DNA from: Phycisphaerae bacterium
GTDB lineage: Bacteria > Planctomycetota > Phycisphaerae > UBA1845 > Fen-1342
DNA: 64,000 bases
Direction of reading: 5' to 3'
NCBI GenBank assembly: GCA_028279405.1
Contig: JANQNU010000087.1
Span: 1-64,000, forward strand
The position numbers were made by a program, and so were the translations under genes. Positions 1-7,282 of this stretch are shown piece after piece (position 1 is the stretch's first letter; each line of letters opens with the position of its first letter). The notes beneath the pieces were generated by a model. It was not told the origin of the DNA. It was given only the letters and a program-made list of their open reading frames with translations, and did not search any database.

Positions 1-150
1 CCCGGTCAGGTCGTAGCCGCACTCCGGGCACGTTCGTTCGAGGACAGCATCGGGCTTCACGCCAGCCGTCTTCGCGCGGCTCGGCGGAGCGTCCGGCCCT
101 TGTGCTTGCCGATCCGTCGGTGCTTTTTGGGATGGATCCGGTTCCGTCAC
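1..150 (-). CDS. Partial protein with CPECGYDLTG zinc ribbon, cut by window edge
   Basis: The minus strand reads open from a GTG at 150 to the window edge, giving about 50 residues: a polar, Pro/Ala-rich stretch followed by TCPECGYDLTG at the very end. The CxxC knuckle followed by GYDLTG is the same as the C-terminal ribbon of the membrane protein at 19528-20298 (CAQCGYDLTG). Such short ribbons are common in Planctomycetota proteins, where they usually join otherwise unrelated membrane or hypothetical proteins. The GTG start is preceded by a G-rich stretch that could be a ribosome binding site, but the start is uncertain. The rest of the protein lies outside the window, so its function cannot be told. 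Confidence 0.5.
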   Translation of the reverse strand, partial: MTEPDPSQKAPTDRQAQGPDAPPSRAKTAGVKPDAVLERTCPECGYDLTG

Positions 151-379
151 CCCCGCATGATACCGCGACCCCCCGCGATACTGCGGCACCTCGACGCCTA
201 CTCGATGGTCGTGAATGACCGGGAATCGGCGGCGGCGTTCGACCGCCTACGGGTGCCACGCCGACGCGCTTCGTCTGGTGCGCCCTCTCGACTCGAGGCG
301 ACCGACCGGTTGCGCGTCGGCATGTTGACCGTCTGGAAGCGAAATCTCGCACCTTCCAGCGGATACATCGCCGGTCGTG

Positions 380-994
380 CTACTTCTTCTCGATTCCCTC
401 GATCGCGACCATCAGCGTGACTTCTTCGCCGAGCGGGCCGCTCAGTTCCGACATACCGTACTCACCGCGCTTGATGGTGAAGCGCGTCTCGATGCCACTA
501 CGAAAGCCGCCCCACGGATCCGAGCCGGTACCGATCAGCTTCATGGGGACGGTGATTTCCTTGGTCACGCCGTGGAACGTCAGATTGCCCGTGACGTTGA
601 ACTTCCCATTGCCCGCCTCGGCGACCTTTGTGCTCTCGAATGTGATCGTCGGGTAGCTCTTCACATCGAACAGTTGCTTGCTCTTGATATGCTTCTCGCG
701 ATCCGGGCTATTGGTGTCGACACTATCCGCATCGACCTCGAACGAGAACCGGTTCTTCGTCGGATCATGTGCGTCAAGCGTGTACTCGCCTTTGATTCCG
801 TTGAATCGTCCGTAAAAGTTGCTGACCCGCAGATGCTTGATGCGGAACAACACTGCCGAGTGCCCCGCGTCGACCGCGTAGGTCTTCGTGTCCGCGTGTG
901 CCGGGCTCGCCGTCAACGACCGCGAGGGCATCATCAGGAATGCAGCGACCAGCACCGCAATGAACGTCATCGGAAGCAATAGTGCGCGTTTCAT
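380..994 (-). CDS. YceI family secreted protein
   Basis: A 204-residue protein of the YceI family, whose members form a lipocalin-like beta barrel that binds polyisoprenoids or other amphiphiles in the periplasm. The ATG at 994 was chosen because a perfect AAAGGAG lies nine bases upstream and a signal peptide follows at once (MKRALLLPM then a hydrophobic stretch to about residue 30). The mature part begins TYAVDAGHSAVLFRIKHL, the typical YceI opening, and contains the family patterns SYPTITFES and GNLTFHGVTKEITVP. The gene is single and divergent from the ABC transporter genes; nothing nearby points to a specific ligand. The family call is firm, the physiological role open. Confidence 0.93.
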   Translation of the reverse strand: MKRALLLPMTFIAVLVAAFLMMPSRSLTASPAHADTKTYAVDAGHSAVLFRIKHLRVSNFYGRFNGIKGEYTLDAHDPTKNRFSFEVDADSVDTNSPDREKHIKSKQLFDVKSYPTITFESTKVAEAGNGKFNVTGNLTFHGVTKEITVPMKLIGTGSDPWGGFRSGIETRFTIKRGEYGMSELSGPLGEEVTLMVAIEGIEKK

Positions 995-1153
995 CAGGCC
1001 AAGCTCCTTTCTGCTTCGCCGAACGAGCGGGATCGGCACCGCCGTCGGACACCCTTAGATCCTGGACCGGTTCTTCTGCCCCGTCCGGAATCCAACAAGA
1101 TACCCCATCCGATGCCATCCAGGTCCTCCGGTTTCACATCCCCGCGCGAAAAA

Positions 1154-1182
1154 CTGGGCCTACGCGAAAAAGTGCGTAGAAT
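1154..1182 (+). promoter_or_regulatory. Candidate leaderless promoter of the LolD-like gene
   Basis: TAGAAT at 1177-1182 resembles a -10 hexamer and ends seven bases before the ATG at 1190. A weak -35 candidate, CTGGGC, lies 17 bases upstream at 1154-1159. No Shine-Dalgarno sequence lies before the ATG, so the transcript may start at the start codon. Confidence 0.4.
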
Positions 1183-1188
1183 CTACGC
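1174..1188. promoter_or_regulatory. Perfect 7-bp inverted repeat at the start codon
   Basis: GCGTAGA-A-TCTACGC is a perfect inverted repeat with a one-base centre. It overlaps the -10-like TAGAAT and stops one base before the ATG of the LolD-like gene. Its position fits a repressor operator, but no regulator is known and the function is inferred from position only. Confidence 0.4.
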
Positions 1189-1189
1189 C

Positions 1190-1873
1190 ATGCTTCATGT
1201 CGAGCGGCTTTCGAAATCTTACGCGGGCCCGCACGGGACGCTTGAGATCCTTGGCGATCTCGACCTCGAACTGCAATCCGGGCAGGCGGCGGTCATCATG
1301 GGGCCGTCCGGCTCCGGCAAGAGCACGTTGTTGAACATTGTGGGGGGGCTCGAGCCGCCAACGGCCGGGAGCGTCGCGCTCGATGATATGGATCCGTACG
1401 CTCTGGCGGATCGCGACCTGGCTCGATTCCGGAACGAGCGCGTGGGCTTCGTGTTTCAGGAGCATCACCTGCTCCCGCAATGCAATGTCCTCGAGAATGT
1501 CCTCATACCGACCCTTCCCGCCCCACGCGACCCCGCGACGTTGCAGCGGGCGCGCGACCTGATCGAGCGTGTCGGGCTTACCGAGCGCATCATGCAGCGC
1601 CCGGCCACACTCTCCGGCGGTGAGCGGCAACGCGTGGCGATCGCTCGGGCGCTGATTCGCGATCCGCAGCTGCTGCTGGCGGACGAGCCCACCGGCAGCC
1701 TCGATCAGCGGACCGCGGAACAGATCGTCGCCTTGCTGCTCGAGGTCCATCGTGAGCGACAGGGGATTCTCATCTGTGTGACGCACAGCCTCGCGCTCGC
1801 CGAGCGCTTCCCAAGTCGTTACGCATTGCGCGAGGGCAAGCTGATCGAGTCCGTCCCGATGACGAGCGAGTAA
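1190..1873 (+). CDS. ABC transporter ATP-binding protein, LolD/MacB-like
   Basis: A 227-residue ATPase that should power the permease encoded next to it. Walker A is GPSGSGKST, the ABC signature is LSGGERQRVAIARAL, and Walker B is LLLADEPTGSLD, the form typical of the LolD/MacB/FtsE subfamily, which works with FtsX-fold permeases on envelope substrates instead of classical transmembrane import. The start at 1190 (MLHVERLSKSY) matches the usual beginning of the family; an upstream extension from 1112 is in frame but lacks any family similarity. No Shine-Dalgarno sequence precedes the ATG, see the leaderless promoter entry. The permease starts five bases after the stop, so the two form an operon. 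Confidence 0.93.
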   Translation: MLHVERLSKSYAGPHGTLEILGDLDLELQSGQAAVIMGPSGSGKSTLLNIVGGLEPPTAGSVALDDMDPYALADRDLARFRNERVGFVFQEHHLLPQCNVLENVLIPTLPAPRDPATLQRARDLIERVGLTERIMQRPATLSGGERQRVAIARALIRDPQLLLADEPTGSLDQRTAEQIVALLLEVHRERQGILICVTHSLALAERFPSRYALREGKLIESVPMTSE

Positions 1874-1878
1874 TCCGC

Positions 1879-4800
1879 ATGCGCGCGGCCACCCTCGTCG
1901 TACGAAACCTCCAGCACTATCGCAGCGTACACGTGGCGTCGATGATCGGTGTCGCAATTGCCACCGCTGTACTGACCGGCGCTCTCATCGTCGGCGATTC
2001 CGTGCGAGCGAGCCTCCAGGACAACGCCTTCGGTCGACTGGGACCGTTCGATCAGCTGGTACGATCCGCGCGCTATCTGGACGAAGCGATCACGACCCGC
2101 CTGACCGAACACCCGGTCTACCCTCAACAGTACGAACCGCCGGTCCCGCTGGTCCTTTCCAGTGCAAGCGCTGTTCACGCGGAAACCCGCGTCCCGGCCC
2201 CGCGAATCAACCTGTTTGGCGTCGACGATCGCTTCTGGCGAGCCGCGACGTTTCGTCCGCTGCCGAAGCTGGGAGATCGGCAGATCGCCATCAATCGCCA
2301 GCTTGCCACAAAGCTCGCTACCGCGGTCGGCGACGAACTCGTGCTGACGGTCGCACGCCCGGCTCAAATCTCACGGGAATGGGCGCTTGGAAGTCGGGAC
2401 GATGCGTCGACCAGCGTCCGCGTCGAAGTCGGTGCGATCTTGCCCAACAGCGGCTTGGCGCTCTTCTCGACGGACCTGGCGCAGTCATATCCGCCCAACG
2501 CGTTCCTACCGCTCACGACACTGCAACGGTTGCTCGGAACGCGTTCGCAGGTCAACGCCTGGTTGATCGCATCTCGTCACGCGCCAGAGAGCGACGGAAC
2601 GCGCGAATCCGCGCCACTCGAGGCAGCGTTGCAATCAGTGCTGACGCTAGGGGACTACGGGCTCGCGATGCACCGGGTCGATACGGCAGACACCGTGTTG
2701 ACCAGCGACGCGTTCGTTATCGCGCCAGGTGTGGAGCAGTCGGCGATCTCCACCGCGAACAAGCGCGGCTTGAATGTCCGCCCGGTCGTGATCTACCTCG
2801 CAAACACGATTGCGACATCCGCCGAGTCGGCGGGCGTTCCCTATTCCACCGTTGCCGGCATTCCGGAAGTGCCGGATGACGAGATATGGCTCAATCAATG
2901 GACCGCCGACGACCTGGGAATCGCACGCGGCGCGACGGTTGCGCTGACCTACTACGTCCGCGACGAAGCGGGCACACTCGTGACCGATACCGCTTCGTTC
3001 CGATTTACACGCACAGTGCCGGTCCAAAACCGCTTCGCGACGCGTGATGACGTGCCACCCTACCCCGGCGTTACCGACGCGCGTTCGCTCGCGGATTGGG
3101 ACGCACCGTTTCCGATCGACCTGCGCCGAATCCGCGATCAGGACGACGAATACTGGGAATCCTATCACGCGACACCGAAGGCGTTCATCGCGCTCGATCG
3201 CGCCGTCCCGTTGTGGAACGAGCAGCCCGCGCTCGGGCGCTACTCGTCGCTACGATTCGACGAGCTTGACGCCGACGGCTTGCCCGCCAGTGGGGAGCAA
3301 GCTCCCTCGACGAGGCCCGCGTCTACGCCGCGTGCTCCGACCAGGACGCGCGCCTTGAGGGGTGGCACTGGCGGCTTGCCAGCCAGTAGCAGCGAGTCCC
3401 CTTCGGCAGCATTGGCTGCGGATTTGCGTGATACGCTCACGCTGGCTGACGCCGGCGTTCAAGTTGTTGCGATCCGCGCGCAGTTCGCACGTGCCAGTCG
3501 CGGCAGCACCGACTTCAGCGGCCTGTTCATCGGCTTCAGCTTCTTTTTGATCTTCAGTGCGGGCGTACTGATCGTGCTCTTCGTTGGTCTCGGGATCGAA
3601 CGCCGATCGCGCGAGATCGGACTGTTGCAAGCCGTCGGCTGGGACCGTCGTCGACTCGCACGATTGCTACTTGCCGAGCAAGCCTGGGTGGTCATGCTCG
3701 GCGCGACGCTCGGCGTACTGCTGGCGATTGGCTACGCGCGGCTGATGCTGCTCGGGCTTGAAACGGCCTGGACGGACGCGGTCCGTGCTGCGTTCCTGCG
3801 CTTGCGCCTCAACCCGCAGACGATCGTAGTCGGGTGGGCAGCGAGTGTGCTGCTCGGACTGGGCGCGGTGATCGTTGCGCTTCGCGGTAGCACGAGACGG
3901 ACTGCCCGTGAACTGCTTGGGACCGCGATGGCTGCCGAGACCGAGTCGCTCCGGCAGTTGCAGCGGGTCTCCCGGCGTCCGCCGATTGTCTCCGCTAGCG
4001 CACTGTTCGCCGGTCTGCTGCTTGCAGTTCTTTCACGCGTGACCGGAATCGTCCCGCAAACAGCGGGCTTTTTTCTTGCCGGCACGTTGCTTCTGGTCGC
4101 GGGGCTCGGGTTCTGGCGGCAATTCCTGCAAGGCTCGACTGGCGCGCACGCCGCCCAGCCGACGGCGATGGGGATGGCCCTGCAAAACACGTTGCGCAAT
4201 CCACGTCGGAGTTTTCTAGCGACGGCGTTGATTGCGAGTGCGACGTTCGTCATCGTGGCGATGGACGCGTTTCGCCTCAGCGCCGACGAGCGGTCGGCGG
4301 GCACCGGCGGCTACGAGTTGGTTGCGGAAGTCGGTCAGCCGTTGCTGTATTCGCCAGAATCCGCGCGTGGCCGCCAGGCGTTGGGCCTCGACGATGACGA
4401 TCCGCGCTGGGCACAGTTGACGATTCTGCCGGCGCGCGTCAGCGGCGGCGACGGCACCAGTTGTCTCAATCTCTACAAACCCGAGCAGCCGCGATTCCTG
4501 GGCGTGACCGAGGCCTTCATTCGCCGCGGCGGCTTCCGTTTCTTGAGCACGGCGGCGCCAGTTAGCGCCGAGGACGACAATCCCTGGCACCTGCTCGAGA
4601 CCGCTCGAGCGGACGATGCCATCCCCGCGTTCGGCGACGAGGCAGCTGTCCGCTGGCAACTGCACCTCGGACTGAACGGCACGCTGACCGTAACGGACGA
4701 ACACGGCAACCCGCGTTCGATCGTCATCGTTGGTCTGCTGCAAGGGAGCATCCTGCAAGGCGAGCTGGCCATCAGCGAGCGACACTTCAAGGACCTGTTT

Positions 4801-5334
4801 CCGACATCCACCGGCTTTGGAAAGCTGTTCGTGGACACACACGACGCCGACGTGGACGATGTCGCAGTCCTGCTCGAGCGTTCGTTGGCGCGCTATGCAC
4901 TTGATGCGCAGCGGTCGACGCGGATCCTCGATGATTTCTTCGCCGTGCAGAACACGTATCTGACGACTTTTCAGTCGCTCGGCGGTTTCGGCTTGTTGCT
5001 GGGCGCTTTCGGTCTGGCCGCTGTCACGCTGCGAAACCTCCAGGAGCGCCGGCGCGAGCTGGCGCTACTGCTGACGGTGGGTATCCCGCGCCGCACCTTG
5101 GCGCGGATCGTCTTCGCCGAGAATGCGATTGTGCTGGCTTCCGGGCTCACTGTCGGCATCGTTGCCGCCACGGTCGCGGTCCTGCCCGCCTTCCTCGAAA
5201 GTGGACGGGTCGCATCCTGGCAATCGCTGAGCGCCACGCTGGGACTTGTCGTGCTCATCGGCGGCGCCGCGGGCTTCGTGGGGTTGTGGCCGGTTTATCG
5301 ACAGCCGCTGGTGCCGGCACTACGATCGGAATGA
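1879..5334 (+). CDS. Large FtsX-like ABC transporter permease
   Basis: An 1151-residue permease with a MacB/FtsX architecture. One TM segment lies near residues 18-40, then a long extracytoplasmic part of about 500 residues, then a first FtsX domain (TM helices from about 548, with ERRSREIGLLQAVGW), a further TM group, a second extracytoplasmic part, and a C-terminal FtsX domain containing NLQERRRELALLLTVGIPRR. It is roughly twice the length of a single MacB or LolC/E permease, so it looks like two permease halves fused. With the adjacent ATPase it probably moves lipids, lipoproteins or peptides across or out of the inner membrane; the substrate is unknown. Residues of about 467-505 are a low-complexity Pro/Ala/Arg segment encoded by a repeat-like DNA insert, described separately. 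Confidence 0.88.
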   Translation: MRAATLVVRNLQHYRSVHVASMIGVAIATAVLTGALIVGDSVRASLQDNAFGRLGPFDQLVRSARYLDEAITTRLTEHPVYPQQYEPPVPLVLSSASAVHAETRVPAPRINLFGVDDRFWRAATFRPLPKLGDRQIAINRQLATKLATAVGDELVLTVARPAQISREWALGSRDDASTSVRVEVGAILPNSGLALFSTDLAQSYPPNAFLPLTTLQRLLGTRSQVNAWLIASRHAPESDGTRESAPLEAALQSVLTLGDYGLAMHRVDTADTVLTSDAFVIAPGVEQSAISTANKRGLNVRPVVIYLANTIATSAESAGVPYSTVAGIPEVPDDEIWLNQWTADDLGIARGATVALTYYVRDEAGTLVTDTASFRFTRTVPVQNRFATRDDVPPYPGVTDARSLADWDAPFPIDLRRIRDQDDEYWESYHATPKAFIALDRAVPLWNEQPALGRYSSLRFDELDADGLPASGEQAPSTRPASTPRAPTRTRALRGGTGGLPASSSESPSAALAADLRDTLTLADAGVQVVAIRAQFARASRGSTDFSGLFIGFSFFLIFSAGVLIVLFVGLGIERRSREIGLLQAVGWDRRRLARLLLAEQAWVVMLGATLGVLLAIGYARLMLLGLETAWTDAVRAAFLRLRLNPQTIVVGWAASVLLGLGAVIVALRGSTRRTARELLGTAMAAETESLRQLQRVSRRPPIVSASALFAGLLLAVLSRVTGIVPQTAGFFLAGTLLLVAGLGFWRQFLQGSTGAHAAQPTAMGMALQNTLRNPRRSFLATALIASATFVIVAMDAFRLSADERSAGTGGYELVAEVGQPLLYSPESARGRQALGLDDDDPRWAQLTILPARVSGGDGTSCLNLYKPEQPRFLGVTEAFIRRGGFRFLSTAAPVSAEDDNPWHLLETARADDAIPAFGDEAAVRWQLHLGLNGTLTVTDEHGNPRSIVIVGLLQGSILQGELAISERHFKDLFPTSTGFGKLFVDTHDADVDDVAVLLERSLARYALDAQRSTRILDDFFAVQNTYLTTFQSLGGFGLLLGAFGLAAVTLRNLQERRRELALLLTVGIPRRTLARIVFAENAIVLASGLTVGIVAATVAVLPAFLESGRVASWQSLSATLGLVVLIGGAAGFVGLWPVYRQPLVPALRSE
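3276..3387. repeat. REP-like repeat insert inside the permease gene
   Basis: A near-direct repeat, CGGCTTGCCCGCCAGT at 3276-3291 and CGGCTTGCCAGCCAGT at 3372-3387, brackets a stretch rich in short inverted repeats, including GGGAGC-AA-GCTCCC at 3293-3306 and ACTGGC...GCCAGT at 3367-3387. In frame it encodes low-complexity Pro/Ala/Thr/Arg sequence between two well-formed protein segments, as expected for an in-frame insertion of a dispersed palindromic repeat. Only this copy was seen in the window. Confidence 0.5.
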
Positions 5335-5385
5335 TCGACGTGCTCGACATCCGTGACCAGTCTGCAATCCAAAGGAGAGCGGCCC

Positions 5386-6612
5386 ATGCGTTTTGTCGTC
5401 AATCGTCTCCCGACGCTGCTCGCGAACGGGCTCCTCGTCGGCGTCCTGGCTACAACGGCGACTGCCGCTGATTGGCCGAACTGGCGCGGCCCGAACCATA
5501 CCGGTATCAGCCGCGAGTCGGCGTTTCAGAAGCGTTGGAACCAGCCGATTCCGCTCGTGTGGGAGCGCGACATCGGGGCGGGATTCTCGTCCTTTGCTTG
5601 CGTCAAGGGCCGTTTGTACGCGGCGGGTACTGCGAACCGGTACCAAACACTGTATTGCCTCGCGGCGGACACCGGCGAGGTCATCTGGACCAATCCGTTC
5701 GAGAGCGAGTACATCGAGCGGCAGGGCGGCGACGGCCCCCGCGCCACGCCGACGGTCGACGAAGATCGCGTCTACATGCTCGGGGCGCGCGGTCGGCTGA
5801 TCTGCGTTTCAGCGGAGGACGGGGAGCTCGTCTGGGAGCACAAACTGCGCCACCCGCCCACATGGGGCTACAGTGGATCGGTCCTGATCGATGCCGACCT
5901 CGCGATCGTTACTGCCGGGGCCCGCGACGGTGCCATTCTCGCGTTCGACAAACGGACCGGGGAGCTACGGTGGAAGAGCGGGCAGGCGTCCGTCGGCTAC
6001 TCGACCCCCTATGCCTTCGATTTCGAAGGCACACGCTACGTTGCCGGCTTCCTGGGCGACGCGCTCCTGATCACCGAGCGCGACAACGGCAAGTTGGTGC
6101 ACTCGGTCCCGTGGGTGACGAACTGGTCAGTCAATGCGGCGATGCCGATCGTCGACGAGGAGTTGCTCTACCTCAGTTCGGGCTACGGTGTCGGCGCCGC
6201 CGTGCATCGGCTGAAACGGACGGCGGACGGCGGCCTCACCAGCGAGCAGGTCTGGAAGAAGAAAGTGCTGCGGAACAAGTTCCAGTCGGCAATCCTCCTC
6301 GACGGCTACCTGTATAGCGGCGACGAAAAGGGCATTAAGTGCATCCAGCTTGCCAGTGGACAGCGCATGTGGGAGCGACGTCGAGAGCCGCACGCGACGG
6401 TCCTGATCGCTGACGGGCACATGTTGGCGCTGACGGAGGATGGCGAGTTGATCATCGCGCCCGCGAAGCCCGACGGCTTCGAGCCCCTGACCACGGCCAA
6501 GATTCTCGGCGGGCGCTGCTGGACCATTCCGATCCTGTGCAACGGAAAACTGTACGCGCGCAACCTGACCCGGCTGGTCTGCTTCGACTTGGCCGGCGAC
6601 CGTGCAGAGTGA
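5386..6612 (+). CDS. Secreted PQQ-like beta-propeller protein
   Basis: A 408-residue protein with a signal peptide (about residues 1-25, ending TATAADW) and a WPNWRGPNHTGIS opening, which is very common in Planctomycetota outer-membrane/periplasmic PQQ-like propeller proteins. Repeated blade patterns are visible, for example LYCLAADTGEVIWTNPF, LICVSAEDGELVWEH, ILAFDKRTGELRWKS and IKCIQLASGQRMWERR. These blades are structural; no dehydrogenase active-site residues were recognised, so a catalytic PQQ enzyme is not claimed. The ATG at 5386 is preceded by AAAGGAG. It follows the permease by 51 bases and may be co-transcribed with the exporter. Confidence 0.85.
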   Translation: MRFVVNRLPTLLANGLLVGVLATTATAADWPNWRGPNHTGISRESAFQKRWNQPIPLVWERDIGAGFSSFACVKGRLYAAGTANRYQTLYCLAADTGEVIWTNPFESEYIERQGGDGPRATPTVDEDRVYMLGARGRLICVSAEDGELVWEHKLRHPPTWGYSGSVLIDADLAIVTAGARDGAILAFDKRTGELRWKSGQASVGYSTPYAFDFEGTRYVAGFLGDALLITERDNGKLVHSVPWVTNWSVNAAMPIVDEELLYLSSGYGVGAAVHRLKRTADGGLTSEQVWKKKVLRNKFQSAILLDGYLYSGDEKGIKCIQLASGQRMWERRREPHATVLIADGHMLALTEDGELIIAPAKPDGFEPLTTAKILGGRCWTIPILCNGKLYARNLTRLVCFDLAGDRAE

Positions 6613-6683
6613 GGCGCGTGCTACGTCAACGGCCGATGTGTAATTCCGATGCCTCGACGTAGCGCTGCCAAGTGTGGCGTGCT

Positions 6684-6722
6684 AAAAAAAGAGCAGCCGG
6701 GCCCCCGCGGGTACCCGGCTGC
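6684..6722 (-). terminator. Intrinsic terminator of the cheA-cheW operon
   Basis: GCAGCCGGG (6693-6701) and CCCGGCTGC (6714-6722) form a perfect 9-bp stem with a 12-base loop. Read on the minus strand the stem is followed, after two bases, by seven T residues (plus-strand A7 at 6684-6690). It lies about 45 bases past the cheW stop codon. Confidence 0.88.
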
Positions 6723-6766
6723 CATGGGAAGCTGTCGAGACAAGTCGACAGTGAAGCTCACGTCGA

Positions 6767-7273
6767 TCAGGCGGATGCCTCTGCGGCTTGCAGGGCACCC
6801 ATCTCTTGAACCGAGAGCACTTTCTCGATGTCGAGCAGGATCTTGACTTCGTCCTTGACCTTGCCCATGCCCATGACGAAGCTGGTGTCGACGTTGGACC
6901 CGAGCGGCGGCGGCGGGTCGATGTCCTTCGACGGAATGTCGAGCACTTCCACGACCGTATCGACGATGATCCCCATCAGCACGCCGACATCGACGACGAT
7001 GATACAGGTCTGGTCGGTGTAGTCCGCTTCTTCCATCTGGAACTTCAAGCGCAGGTCGATGACCGGGATGACCTTGCCGCGCAGGTTGATGACGCCCTTG
7101 ACGAAGGTCGGCATCTGCGGGACGCAGGTGATGTCAACGATCCCGATGATCTCGCGGACGGTCAGGATCTGAACCCCGTACTCTTCGCCGTCGAGCGAAA
7201 AAGTCAGGTACTTGCCGACCTGCTCGTCCTGGGAGCCGTTGAGTTGGTCGTTGATCGCTTGCGTGTTACTCAT
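6767..7273 (-). CDS. cheW: Chemotaxis coupling protein CheW
   Basis: A 168-residue CheW, the adaptor that couples receptors to the CheA kinase. Typical patterns are YLTFSLDGEEYGVQILTVREIIG near the start, the INLRGKVIPVIDLRLKF core, and IIVVDVGVLMGIIVDTVVEVLDI. The C-terminus is short and Ala-rich. The start codon follows an AGGAGAG that overlaps the cheA stop codon; only nine bases separate the two genes, so cheW is translated from the cheA-cheW messenger. A strong terminator follows. Confidence 0.96.
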   Translation of the reverse strand: MSNTQAINDQLNGSQDEQVGKYLTFSLDGEEYGVQILTVREIIGIVDITCVPQMPTFVKGVINLRGKVIPVIDLRLKFQMEEADYTDQTCIIVVDVGVLMGIIVDTVVEVLDIPSKDIDPPPPLGSNVDTSFVMGMGKVKDEVKILLDIEKVLSVQEMGALQAAEASA

Positions 7274-7282
7274 ATCTCTCTC

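Noticed and set aside
5386-6612. Catalytic PQQ-dependent dehydrogenase
   Set aside because: Only propeller blades are visible; the known calcium and PQQ active-site residues were not recognised.
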